Notes under the pieces: generated by a model
What the model was told of the DNA's origin: nothing
Seen by the model: the letters and a program-made list of their open reading frames with translations, nothing else
The model's database searches: none
Position numbers and translations under genes: made by a program
Part shown: piece by piece, positions 1 to 6,741 of the stretch
How positions within the stretch are numbered: the stretch's first letter is position 1
Layout: the number at the start of each line of letters is the position of its first letter
Assembly (NCBI GenBank): GCA_905221605.1
Contig: CAJNDS010001536.1
Location: forward strand, 1-14,717
Source: Symbiodinium natans
Lineage: Eukaryota > Sar > Dinophyceae > Suessiales > Symbiodiniaceae
Direction of reading: 5' to 3'
DNA length: 14,717 nucleotides

Positions 1-110
1 AACCCTCAAGACAAAATAAATAGAAATTGTATGTGGTATCATTCTGAATTTCCCAAGTTATTTGTCTAAACAGCTGACAAGCAGAGTTTGAGTAAACTAA
101 TCCAAAACGC
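1..110 (+). other. Telomere-adjacent module, left copy
   Basis: The first ~50 bases start with AACCCT and contain ATAGAAATTGTATGTG (20-35), then CATTCTGAAT. The same order of elements follows the telomere block at 6927-6976: AACCCT, ATAGAAATTGTATGTG, then CATTACGAAT. Both copies are later followed by a GTTTAAGTAAATTGA element (125-139 here, 7001-7015 there). The two modules are diverged but clearly related. Because the right copy abuts CCCTAAA repeats, the sequence just left of this window is predicted to be telomeric or degenerate telomeric repeat. No gene is visible here. Confidence 0.7.
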
Positions 111-161
111 TTCTGGGAGGCCGAGTTTAAGTAAATTGATTCAAAATACTACTAGGAGGCA
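84..161 (+). repeat. Diverged 39-bp tandem duplication
   Basis: Two head-to-tail copies (84-122 and 123-161) align without gaps. Both begin GAGTTT, continue with an AGTAAA core and a CAAAA segment, and end near GGGAGGC/AGGAGGC. About a quarter of the positions differ, so the duplication is old. Confidence 0.65.
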
Positions 162-182
162 AAATATTCAATTTACTTAAAC
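125..182. repeat. 15-bp perfect inverted repeat with 28-bp spacer
   Basis: GTTTAAGTAAATTGA (125-139) is exactly the reverse complement of 168-182. The arm sequence also occurs once at 7001-7015 in the second telomere-adjacent module. This could fold into a cruciform or RNA hairpin, or be the edge of an old inverted duplication. No function can be assigned. Confidence 0.75.
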
Positions 183-380
183 CTGCCGCCCCTGACCTCC
201 CCGCCCCCCCTCCCGGGCCCCCCCCTCAAAACACCCTCCCGCCCTTTTCGGGCCCTTTCGGCCCTTCTTAACCCTCTCCAGACTCAGCAAAACCTTTGTT
301 CCACGCCTTCCCAAGCCGCCCGCCCACCCCCCCCACCCCCCCCAGCCCTTCCCCACACTCCCCCCCCTCCCTCCCTTTGG
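183..380. other. C-rich low-complexity DNA, no gene
   Basis: The plus strand is dominated by runs of 5-8 C, with short CCCGCC, CACCCCCC and CCTCCC elements. The complementary strand is therefore rich in G-runs and could form G-quadruplexes. There is no open frame of note and no repeat with a fixed period. Confidence 0.6.
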
Positions 381-509
381 GATTCTGGGAGCGAATTGAG
401 CTCCGGGCGTTAATTTTGAGCTTTGGGAGCTAATTTTGATCTCTGGGAGCTAATTTTGAACTCCGGGAGCTAATTTTAAGCTCCGGGGCCCAATTTTGAG
501 CTCCCGGCG
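381..509 (-). repeat. 20-bp tandem repeat, six copies, inverted relative to the 5641-6428 array
   Basis: Exact 20-bp periodicity runs from 381 to 500 with a partial seventh unit to 509. The unit reads CTCCGGGAGCTAATTTTGAG on the plus strand. This is the reverse complement of the unit in the large array at 5641-6428, so the array is assigned to the minus strand relative to that one. Copies differ at a few positions (for example CTTTGGG, CTCTGGG). The array stops abruptly where the 40-bp satellite starts. Confidence 0.9.
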
Positions 510-2868
510 TGAAGGTCCCAGCCTCAGGAAATGACCAATTCCACCTATATGAAGGTCCCAGCCTCAGGAAATGACCAATTCCACCTGTATGAAGGTCCCA
601 GCCTCAGGAAATGACCAATTCCACCTGTATGAAGGTCCCAGCCTCAGGAAATGACCAATTCCACCTATATGAAGGTCCCAGCCCCAGGAAATGACCAACT
701 CCACCTATATGAAGGTCACAGCCTCAGGAAATGACCAATTCCATTTTTATGAAGGTTTCAGCCTCAGGAAATGACCAATTCCACCTATATGAAGGTCCCA
801 GCCTCAGGAAATGACCAACTCCACCTATATGAAGGACCAATTCCACCTATATGAAGGTTTCACCTCAGGAAATGACCAATTCCACCTATATAAAGGTCCC
901 AGCCTCAGGAAATGACCAATTCCACCTATATGAAGGTCCCAGCCTCAGGAAATGACCAATTCCACCTATGTCAAGGTCCCAGCCTCAGGGAATGACCAAC
1001 TCCACCTATATGAAGGCCCCAGCCTCAGGAAATGACCAATTCCACCTGTATGAAGGTTGCAGCCTCAGGAAATGACCAATTCCACCTAAATGAAGGTCCC
1101 AGCCTCAGGAAATGACCAATTCCACCTATATGAAGGCCCCAGCCTCAGGAAATGACCAATTCCACCTATATGAAGGTTCCAGCCTCCGGAAATGACCAAT
1201 TCCACCTATATGAAGGTTGCAGCCTCAGGAAATGACCAATTCCACCTATATGAAGGTTGCAGCCTCAGGAAATGACCAATTCCACCTATATGAAGGTCCC
1301 AGCCTCAGGAAATGACCAATTCCACCTATATGAAGGTCCCAGCCTCAGGAAATGACCAATTCCACCTATATGAAGGTCCCAGACTCAGGAAATGACCAAT
1401 TCCACCTATATGAAGGTCCCAGCCTCAGGAAATGACCAATTCCACCTATATGAAGGCCCCAGCCTCAGGAAATGACCAATTCCACCTATATGAAGGTCCC
1501 AGCCTCAGGAAATGACCAACAATTCCACCTATATGAAGGCCCCCAGCCTCAGGAAATGACCAATTCCACCTATATGAAGGTCCCAGCCTCAGGAAATGAC
1601 CAATTCCACCTATATGAAGGTCCCAGCCTCAGGAAATGACCAATTCCACCTATATGAAGGTCCAGCCTCAGGAAATGACCAATTCCACCTATATGAAGGT
1701 CCCAGCCTCAGGAAATGACCAATTCCACCTATATGCAGGTCCCAGCCTCAGGAAATGACCAATTCCACCTATGAAGGTCCCAGCCTCAGGAAATGAACAA
1801 TTCCACTTATATGAAGGTCCCAGCCTCAGGAAATGACCAATTCCACCTATATGAAAGCCCCAGCTTCAGGAACTGACACCAATTCCACTTATACAGGAAA
1901 TGACCAATTCCACCTATATGAAAGTCCCAGCCTCAGGAAATGACCAATTCCACCTATATGAAGGTCCCAGCCTCCGGAAATGACCAATTCCACCTATATG
2001 AAGGTCCCAGCCTCAGGAAAGCCTCAGGAAATGACCAATTCCTTATATGAAAGTCCCAGCCTCAGGAAATGACCAGTTCCACCTATATGAAGGTCCCAGC
2101 CTCAGGAAATGACCAATTCCACGTATATGAAGGTCCCAGCCTCAGGAAATGACCAATTCCACCTATATGAAGGTCCCAGCCTCAGGAAATGACCAATTCC
2201 ACCTATATGAAGGTCCCAGCCTTAGGAAATGACCAACTCCACCTATATGAAGGTCCCAGCCTCAGGAAATGACCAATTCCACCTATATGAAGGTCCCAGC
2301 CTCAGGAAATGACCAATTCCACCTATATGAAGGTCCCAGCCTCAGGAAATGACCAATTCCACCTATATGAAGGTCCCAGCCTCAGGAAATGACCAATTCC
2401 ACCTATATGAAGGTCCCAGCCTCAGGAAATGACCAATTCCACCTATATGAAGGTCCCAGCCTCAGGAAATGACCAATTCCACCTATATGAAGGTCCCAGC
2501 CTCAGGAAATGACCAATTCCACCTATATGAAGGTCCCAGCCTCAGGAAATGACCAATTCCACCTATATGAAGGTCCCAGCCTCAGGAAATGACCAATTCC
2601 ACCTATATGAAGGTCCCAGCCTCAGGAAATGACCAATTCCACCTATATGAAGGTCCCAGCCTCAGGAAATGACCAATTCCACCTATATGAAGGTCCCAGC
2701 CTCAGGAAATGACCAATTCCACCTATATGAAGGTCCCAGCCTCAGGAAATGACCAATTCCACCTATATGAAGGTCCCAGCCTCAGGAAATGACCAATTCC
2801 ACTTATATGAAGGTCCCAGCCTCAGGAAATGACCAATTCCACCTATATGAAGGTCGCAGTCCCAGGAA
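510..2868 (+). repeat. 40-bp satellite array (~59 copies)
   Basis: The unit is 40 bp: ATGAAGGTCCCAGCCTCAGG followed by AAATGACCAATTCCACCTAT. From about 2080 to 2820 the copies are almost identical with only single substitutions. From 510 to about 2050 they carry many variants (TTGCAGCC, CCCCAGCC, GACCAACTCC), short insertions (near 1515) and rearranged units (near 830-860, 1855-1910, 2015-2045). The period is not a multiple of 3 and the unit contains TGA, so it cannot be read through as protein. Copies follow without spacers, which excludes a CRISPR array. The last unit degenerates near 2850-2868. Confidence 0.97.
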
Positions 2869-2874
2869 ATGACA

Positions 2875-2986
2875 GATCAAAACCTCCAAGAATTGAATTT
2901 TGGAAGGCTTGGGCATCTCTGGATATTTGATCAAAATCTCCAGAATTCAAATTGGATATCGAATCAAAATCTCCAGAATTCACCCC
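2875..2986 (+). repeat. 33-bp tandem duplication plus one diverged upstream copy
   Basis: Two adjacent 33-bp units (2921-2953 and 2954-2986) both start GGATAT and contain TCAAAATCTCCAGAATTCA. A more diverged relative starts at 2875 (GATCAAAACCTCCAAGAATT). The block bridges the 40-bp satellite and the hexanucleotide tract. The only open frames here run into the low-complexity tract and look non-coding. Confidence 0.75.
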
Positions 2987-3120
2987 CAGCCCCAAGCCCC
3001 AAGCCCCAAGCCCCAGCCCCAGCCCCAGCCCCAGCCCCAGCCCCAGCCCCACCCCAGCCCCAGCCCCAGCCCCAGCCCCAGCCCCAGCCCCAGCCCCAGC
3101 CCCAGCCCCAGCCCCAGCCC
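2983..3120. repeat. (CCCCAG)n hexanucleotide tract, G-rich on the minus strand
   Basis: About 22 units of CCCCAG run almost without interruption. There are a few 7-bp CCCCAAG variants at the left edge and one CCCCACCCC interruption near 3050. The minus strand is (CTGGGG)n with regularly spaced G4 runs, which fits G-quadruplex formation. All frames are open through the tract and would encode Pro-Gln, Pro-Ala, Pro-Ser, Ala-Gly, Leu-Gly or Trp-Gly dipeptides. Open frames here are therefore a by-product of the repeat and not evidence of a gene. Confidence 0.95.
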
Positions 3121-3453
3121 ACCTGTTTTGGTTTCTGACCATTGTTGGCTTTCACAAAACCCTCATCGAGGTGCGGAACGACAACATCTGAGCTCAGCTT
3201 TCTCTTGTTTCCTGTTTCAAGTGAGAGATGTGAACACTTGCAACCCGGAGGTCAGCGTGCGCCGTGCCCGAGGGGCTGGTTCCGCTTGTCTGCCATTGAA
3301 GGCGCGCCTTCTATTACCGAATATGCACTATCAAAGCACGTAAGCCATGCAATTGCACGCTTTCTCCATGAGTTTTTCTTCGCCGCAGTTGTCGTCGAGC
3401 TCCCATTTGTCACCAGTAAGTCAGTAAGTAAGTAAATTTGGAGCTGCGTTGCC
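3121..3453. other. Unique upstream region of the 409-codon gene
   Basis: This non-repetitive stretch separates the CCCCAG tract from the gene. A frame open from 3142 to 3435 shows no recognisable domain and no ATG start, so it is not called as a gene. At the right end is a short tetranucleotide run (AGTAAGTCAGTAAGTAAGTAAA, split as 3414-3424 and 3425-3436) containing several GTAAGT strings that resemble splice donors. A stop codon in frame with the downstream gene lies at 3433-3435. No TATA-type element is evident. Confidence 0.55.
3371..3388 (+). promoter_or_regulatory. Candidate splice acceptor (possible spliced-leader addition site)
   Basis: AGTTTTTCTTCGCCGCAG is a pyrimidine-rich tract ending in CAG, 65 nt upstream of the ATG at 3454. 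In dinoflagellates mRNAs commonly receive a trans-spliced leader at such AG sites, which would give a 65-nt 5' untranslated region. This is a pattern match only. A second pyrimidine-rich tract ending TTTCAAG lies near 3203-3220. Confidence 0.25.
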
Positions 3454-4683
3454 ATGCCGAAGTACTGCCTTGGCTTGGAAGATCCTGCAGGCGGCGAATC
3501 CAGACCCTGCATTTTTGCTCAGGATGGAAATGGTGGACGGGCGCAAACCAGCTCTGGCAAAAGGCATTGCGCCTTGTGCAGCTTGGAGAACCTCGACCAG
3601 GCCTTTGGGTCTCTTGTGGGCAAAGGTAACTTGCAGAGGCAACTCAAGCACTGGCGGCGAGTGGGATCTCCAACGTATGAAGCTGCATTTGCGCTCGGCG
3701 CGCTCGCCGCACTATCTGCTGGCGAGCAACAACTCCTTCGTGCAAAGGCAGGGGAAAGAGGCAAGTTCTGGAAGCAATCGAGCTGGCTCCACAAGAGGAG
3801 GCTGCGTCTCAGACACTTTTTGCTAGGCAGGCCGATTCCCGTGACAAATCTCAGCCCAAGAAGCCACCGCTATTTGCAAACAATTCTTGCTCGCAAAGGG
3901 GAAGGTTGGCTTCTGCATTACAACCTGGCTCGCCTCCGCAAGAAGGAACCATTTGCCAACGTCAGCAGCAAGCACAACGGTCGCACATATTGGCGAGGCA
4001 GGCCTGCTGATATGAGGAAAGGGCGCAGCGCTTGGTGGCGAATCCGCCGAATCCTCAAAGCCAAATGCGTGACGGCAGTGGCCAGAGGGCCTCCCTTCGA
4101 TGACGAAGGATTAGCTTGGGCTATGGACGAAGGAATCTTACAACGTGGAGCTCTGGTCGCCCTATCTGGCTCACAAGAATCCAACCCAAGTTGTTGCTAC
4201 TTGACTGAAGCTGGAGACAGCCTCTTTTTCACAAGGCTCAGTGGACGCATGACATTTCCAACGAAGCAGTTGGCGAGCGCCGAATGCTCTGTGCGCAATG
4301 TCCTGGGAGGAAAAGTGTTGGGCATCGACATGTCGGAGGCACAAAGACTCCTGACAGACCGCGGCTACGTGTGGGAAACGCACTTGCTTTGCTACGCATC
4401 AATTCTCGCACCGCTGGTGCTGGACACGTGTCTGCAGCGAGCTGGCTTCAAGCTAGAGCTCTGGAACAAACACACGCAGTGGCCCGCTCAAGCCACAGGG
4501 ATCTTGCAGATCCGCGGCGCAGCTCAGACGAAGTTCTGGGCTGCTCTCAAGGCTTGCGCAGACAGGGTGTACATGCTTGATTGTTTCCTGAGTGAGCCCA
4601 CGCTGATCACGAACTGGCACCACGCCTTACAAGTGAACGAGACATACGCAGTGGTTCCAGTACAGGCTAGGGACACACACTAG
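3454..4683 (+). CDS. Unrecognised 409-residue basic protein, possible N-terminal zinc-binding motif
   Basis: I do not recognise this protein. It is the only long uninterrupted frame in the window with complex, non-repetitive amino-acid composition. The start is the first ATG after an in-frame TAA at 3433-3435, and the frame ends at TAG 4681-4683. Cysteines at residues 5, 19, 39 and 42 (spacing C-x13-C-x19-C-x2-C, the last pair as CALC) could form a zinc-binding knuckle near the N terminus. Residues ~50-90 are Ala/Leu-rich and probably helical. Residues ~94-205 are strongly basic (clusters KRRLRLR at 114-120, RIRRILKAK at 196-204), which would suit nucleic-acid binding. The C-terminal third is more hydrophobic, with scattered Cys and Trp. 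There is no signal peptide and no clear membrane segment. The frame is intronless and isolated between satellites, so it may be a retroposed or element-borne gene. Function inferred from composition only. Confidence 0.7.
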   Translation: MPKYCLGLEDPAGGESRPCIFAQDGNGGRAQTSSGKRHCALCSLENLDQAFGSLVGKGNLQRQLKHWRRVGSPTYEAAFALGALAALSAGEQQLLRAKAGERGKFWKQSSWLHKRRLRLRHFLLGRPIPVTNLSPRSHRYLQTILARKGEGWLLHYNLARLRKKEPFANVSSKHNGRTYWRGRPADMRKGRSAWWRIRRILKAKCVTAVARGPPFDDEGLAWAMDEGILQRGALVALSGSQESNPSCCYLTEAGDSLFFTRLSGRMTFPTKQLASAECSVRNVLGGKVLGIDMSEAQRLLTDRGYVWETHLLCYASILAPLVLDTCLQRAGFKLELWNKHTQWPAQATGILQIRGAAQTKFWAALKACADRVYMLDCFLSEPTLITNWHHALQVNETYAVVPVQARDTH

Positions 4684-4905
4684 TTTATGTTCTCAGATGG
4701 TAAGTTTCACCAGGCACAGATCTCGAGCTGGGATGGCAGCGCAGTTGCAGGGTTCGCAAAATGAGCTACTTTCAAACGCAAGTCTTGCGCCGCTTACTTG
4801 CCATCTCCCTCCGGACCCCAAACCGAGAGCAGCCAGGTGGAAAACAAGCGCTTGACGCGCGCACGGCAGCCCCGGCCCCGGCATTGCATTGCTAGAACGC
4901 CCGAT
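4684..4905. other. Intergenic region downstream of the 409-codon gene
   Basis: GC-rich unique DNA with no convincing gene. A GTAAGT string at 4700-4705 just after the stop codon resembles a splice donor, so a longer alternative transcript is possible. The short frames on either strand show no motif, and one minus-strand frame (4693-5007) overlaps the repeats to the right. Confidence 0.5.
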
Positions 4906-5160
4906 GCTGCAATCGGGAGCGCCAGGTGCAGAAGAGGGTCGGGCTGTGGATGAGCAGGGCGTCATCTTCGGCGTCTCTGATTGGCGAGGCGCTGCGTTCG
5001 GGCGCACCCGGCGCAGGGAGAGCGGGGTAGTGGACGAGCACGGCTTCGTCTTCCACCCACGGTTCTCAGCATCCTGCAGCTGCGTTCGGGAGGACCCGGC
5101 GTAGAGGGGGCGGGGGGCTTGACCAGCAGGGCTTGGTCTCGTTCCCGCGGTCTCTTACGT
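4906..5160 (+). pseudogene. Three diverged ~87-bp GC-rich repeats with coding-like peptide
   Basis: Copies begin at 4906 (GCTGCAATCGGG), 4991 (GCTGCGTTCGGG) and 5079 (GCTGCGTTCGGG), spacing 85 and 88 bp. Read in their own frames, copies 2 and 3 both give AAFGRTRRR. All three give a related acidic motif: VDEQGVIF (copy 1), VDEHGFVF (copy 2), LDQQGLVSF (copy 3). In copies 1 and 2 the acidic motif lies in one continuous frame (from 4889). Copy 3 is shifted by one base and its frame closes at TAG near 5157. This could be a decayed repeat-protein gene or simply a GC-rich minisatellite whose DNA similarity makes the peptides look conserved. I cannot separate the two. Confidence 0.4.
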
Positions 5161-5190
5161 AGGGCCTCTGGGCCAGCGGCCAATCTTGCA

Positions 5191-5604
5191 AGCCCAAAAT
5201 TGGCTCGGCTCCAAAGCCTAAAAGTGGTTCCAAAGCTCAAAATTCCAGAGCCCAAAATTGGCTTTAAAGTCCAAAATTGGCTCCCCAAGCCCAAAATTGC
5301 CAGCAAAGCCCAAAATTGCTTCCAGAGCCCAAAATTGGCTCCCCAAGCCGAAAATGGAGCCAAAAATTTGCTCCCCAAAATTGGTTCCAAAGCCGAAAAT
5401 TGGCCCCCAAAGCCCAAAATGGCTCCAAATCCCAAAATTGGCTCCCCAAGCCTAAAATTGGTCCCCAAAGCCAAAGATTAGCCCCCAAAGCCGAAAATTG
5501 GCTCCAAAGCCCAAAACTGGATCCCCAAGCCAAAAATTGGCTTCAATTGGCTCCCCAAACCCCAAATTGGCTCCCCTCCGGCTCCAATGCCCAAAATTGG
5601 CTTT
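5191..5604 (+). repeat. Degenerate ~20-bp repeat, CCCAAAATTGGCTCC type
   Basis: About 20 copies of a unit close to AAGCCCAAAATTGGCTCCCC, with period varying from 17 to 24 bp. Copies differ by small indels and substitutions (AAAGCCGAAAATTGG, CCCCAAAATTGG). It is related to the following CTCAAAATTAGCTCC family: both share an AAAATT core flanked by GGCTCC or AGCTCC. The open frames here translate to Lys/Pro/Asn/Gln low complexity and are not genes. Confidence 0.9.
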
Positions 5605-5640
5605 TGAGCTCTGGGAGCCAATTTTGGCTCCGAAACATCC
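5605..5640. repeat. Orientation switch inside the 20-bp repeat family
   Basis: Positions 5606-5618 read GAGCTCTGGGAGC, the orientation found at 381-509. It is followed by GGAGCCAATTTTGGCTCC (5614-5631), a short hairpin with a 6-bp stem and 6-nt loop. To the right the repeats read in the CTCAAAATTAGCTCC orientation. This is a local inversion junction between the two sub-families. Confidence 0.6.
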
Positions 5641-6428
5641 CGGAGCTCAAAATTAGCTCCCGGAGCTCAAGATTAGCTCCCGGAGCTTCCAGAGCTCAAA
5701 ATGAGCTCAAACTTAGCTCAAAATTAGGTCCCGGAGCTCAAAATTAGCTCCCTTGGGGCTAGCTCCACCCGGAAGTCAAAATTAGCTCCCCGGACCGAAA
5801 GAAAAGCTCCCAGAGCTCAGCTCCTGTAGCTTCCAGAGCTCAAAATTAGCTCCCAGAGTTCAAAATTAGCTCCAAGAGCTCAAAATTAGTCCCAGCCTCA
5901 AAATTAGCTTCCGGAACTCAAAATTAGCTCCCGGAGCTCAAAATTAGCTCCCAAAGCTCAAAATTTGCTCCCGGAGCTCAAAATTAGCTCCCGGAGCTTA
6001 AAATTAGCTTTCGGAGCTCAAATTAGCTCCCAGAGCTCAAAATCAGCTCCCGGAGCTTCCAGAGCTCAAAATTAACTCCCACAGCTCCAAAATTAGGTTT
6101 CGGAGCTCAAAATTAGCTCTGGGAGCTCAAAAGTAGCTCCCAAAGCTCAAAATCAAAATTAGCTCCCAGAGCTCAAAATTAGCTCCCGGAACTCAAAATT
6201 CGCTCCGGGAGGTCAAAATTGGCTCCCGGAGCTCAAAATTCGCTCCCGAAACTCAAAATTAGCTCCCAGAGCTCAAAATTAGCTCCCGGAGCTCAGGATT
6301 AGCTCCCAAAGGTCAAATTAGCTCCCATCAGAGCTCAAAATTAGCTCCCGGAGCTCAAAATTAGCTCCCAGAGCTCAAAATTTAGCGCAGGGCTCAAAAT
6401 TAGCTCCCGGACCTCAAAGTTAGCTCCG
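5641..6428 (+). repeat. 20-bp tandem repeat, GAGCTCAAAATTAGCTCCCG type (~38 copies)
   Basis: The basic period is 20 bp, with units such as AGCTCAAAATTAGCTCCCGG. Many copies have single changes (TTCGCTCC, AACTCAAAATT) and occasional longer units with an added CTTCCAGAG segment. Each unit holds a small hairpin, GGAGCT-CAAAATT-AGCTCC, so single-stranded DNA or RNA from the array would fold into a row of stem-loops. It is the reverse complement of the six-copy array at 381-509. No protein can be read through it. Confidence 0.95.
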
Positions 6429-6450
6429 AAACTTTCGCTCGAGTTTTTTT

Positions 6451-6503
6451 TTCACCGGGCAACCTCCAAAGAGGACAGCACGAGCAAAAGGTTGCCCGGT
6501 GAA
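6451..6503 (+). repeat. Hairpin element copy 1
   Basis: 53 bp with perfect 15-bp inverted termini at 6451-6465 and 6489-6503. The core reads CCAAAGAGGACAGCACGAGC then AAA. It is preceded by a run of T and followed by TAAGAGT. Confidence 0.9.
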
Positions 6504-6516
6504 TAAGAGTCACTTC

Positions 6517-6569
6517 TTCACCGGGCAACCTCCAAAGAGGACAACACGAGCAAAAGGTTGCCCGGTGAA
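6517..6569 (+). repeat. Hairpin element copy 2
   Basis: 53 bp in the same orientation as copy 1. The termini are perfect and the core differs by one base (ACAACACG instead of ACAGCACG). It is followed by an A-run and ACTTG. Confidence 0.9.
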
Positions 6570-6592
6570 AAAACTTGAATAAGAGTTTTTTT

Positions 6593-6645
6593 TTTGCCGG
6601 GCAACCTTTTGCTCGTGCTGTCCTCTTTGGAGGTTGCCCGGTGAA
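6593..6645 (-). repeat. Hairpin element copy 3, inverted
   Basis: 53 bp with the core in reverse complement (TTTGCTCGTGCTGTCCTC). The left terminus has two changes (TTTGCCGGG instead of TTCACCGGG), so the outermost pairing is weakened. It is flanked by a T-run on the left and an A-run on the right. Confidence 0.9.
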
Positions 6646-6659
6646 AAAAAACTTATTTT

Positions 6660-6713
6660 TTCACCGGGCAACCTTTTGCTCGTACTGTCCTCTTTGGAGG
6701 GTTGCCCGGTGAA
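6660..6713 (-). repeat. Hairpin element copy 4, inverted
   Basis: 54 bp in the same orientation as copy 3. One extra G lies at the start of the right arm (GGAGGGTTGCC) and the core has one change (CGTACTG). It is flanked by TTTTT and AAAAAAAA. Confidence 0.9.
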
Positions 6714-6741
6714 AAAAAAACGTTATTGGGACCTGAACCCT

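Larger units (their letters stand above)
6451..6713. mobile_element. Cluster of four short terminal-inverted-repeat elements, mirrored 2+2
   Basis: Four copies of a 53-54-bp element lie within 263 bp. Each has 15-bp terminal inverted repeats (TTCACCGGGCAACCT and its reverse complement) and a 23-bp asymmetric core. Two copies are in one orientation and two in the other, so the cluster is itself a large imperfect palindrome. T-runs precede and A-runs follow most copies, extending the inverted repeats. The elements carry no protein. They resemble very short non-autonomous (MITE-like) elements, but no convincing target duplication is visible. A structural RNA or palindromic amplification product is the alternative. 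Confidence 0.6.

Noticed and set aside
510-2868. CRISPR-like array
   Set aside because: The 40-bp units follow each other directly with no unique spacers, and the context is eukaryotic. It is a tandem satellite.
510-2868. Promoter array (CCAAT and TATAT words in each 40-bp unit)
   Set aside because: The words are short, occur at the same place in every satellite unit, and no gene follows the individual units.
2843-3343. Several open frames on both strands encoding dipeptide repeats (PQ, PA, PS, AG, LG, WG)
   Set aside because: All frames are open because the (CCCCAG)n tract contains no stop in any frame. There is no complex sequence supporting a gene.
3142-3435. 97-codon frame upstream of the main gene
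   Set aside because: It begins with TTG, has no recognisable motif, ends in a tetranucleotide repeat, and lies in what is more likely the promoter and 5' region.
3252-4580. Short frames overlapping the 409-codon gene on both strands
   Set aside because: They are shadows of the longer frame, with biased composition and no motifs of their own.
4962-5747. Frames rich in Lys-Pro-Lys-Ile and Asn-Trp (plus strand) or Phe-Gly-Leu-Trp (minus strand)
   Set aside because: These are translations of the 20-bp AAAATTGG repeat. Equivalent frames are open on both strands.
6451-6713. Bacterial rho-independent terminators (GC-rich hairpins next to T-runs)
   Set aside because: Four near-identical copies in mirrored orientation within a eukaryotic telomeric context are better explained as a repeat element. 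No bacterial genes are nearby.
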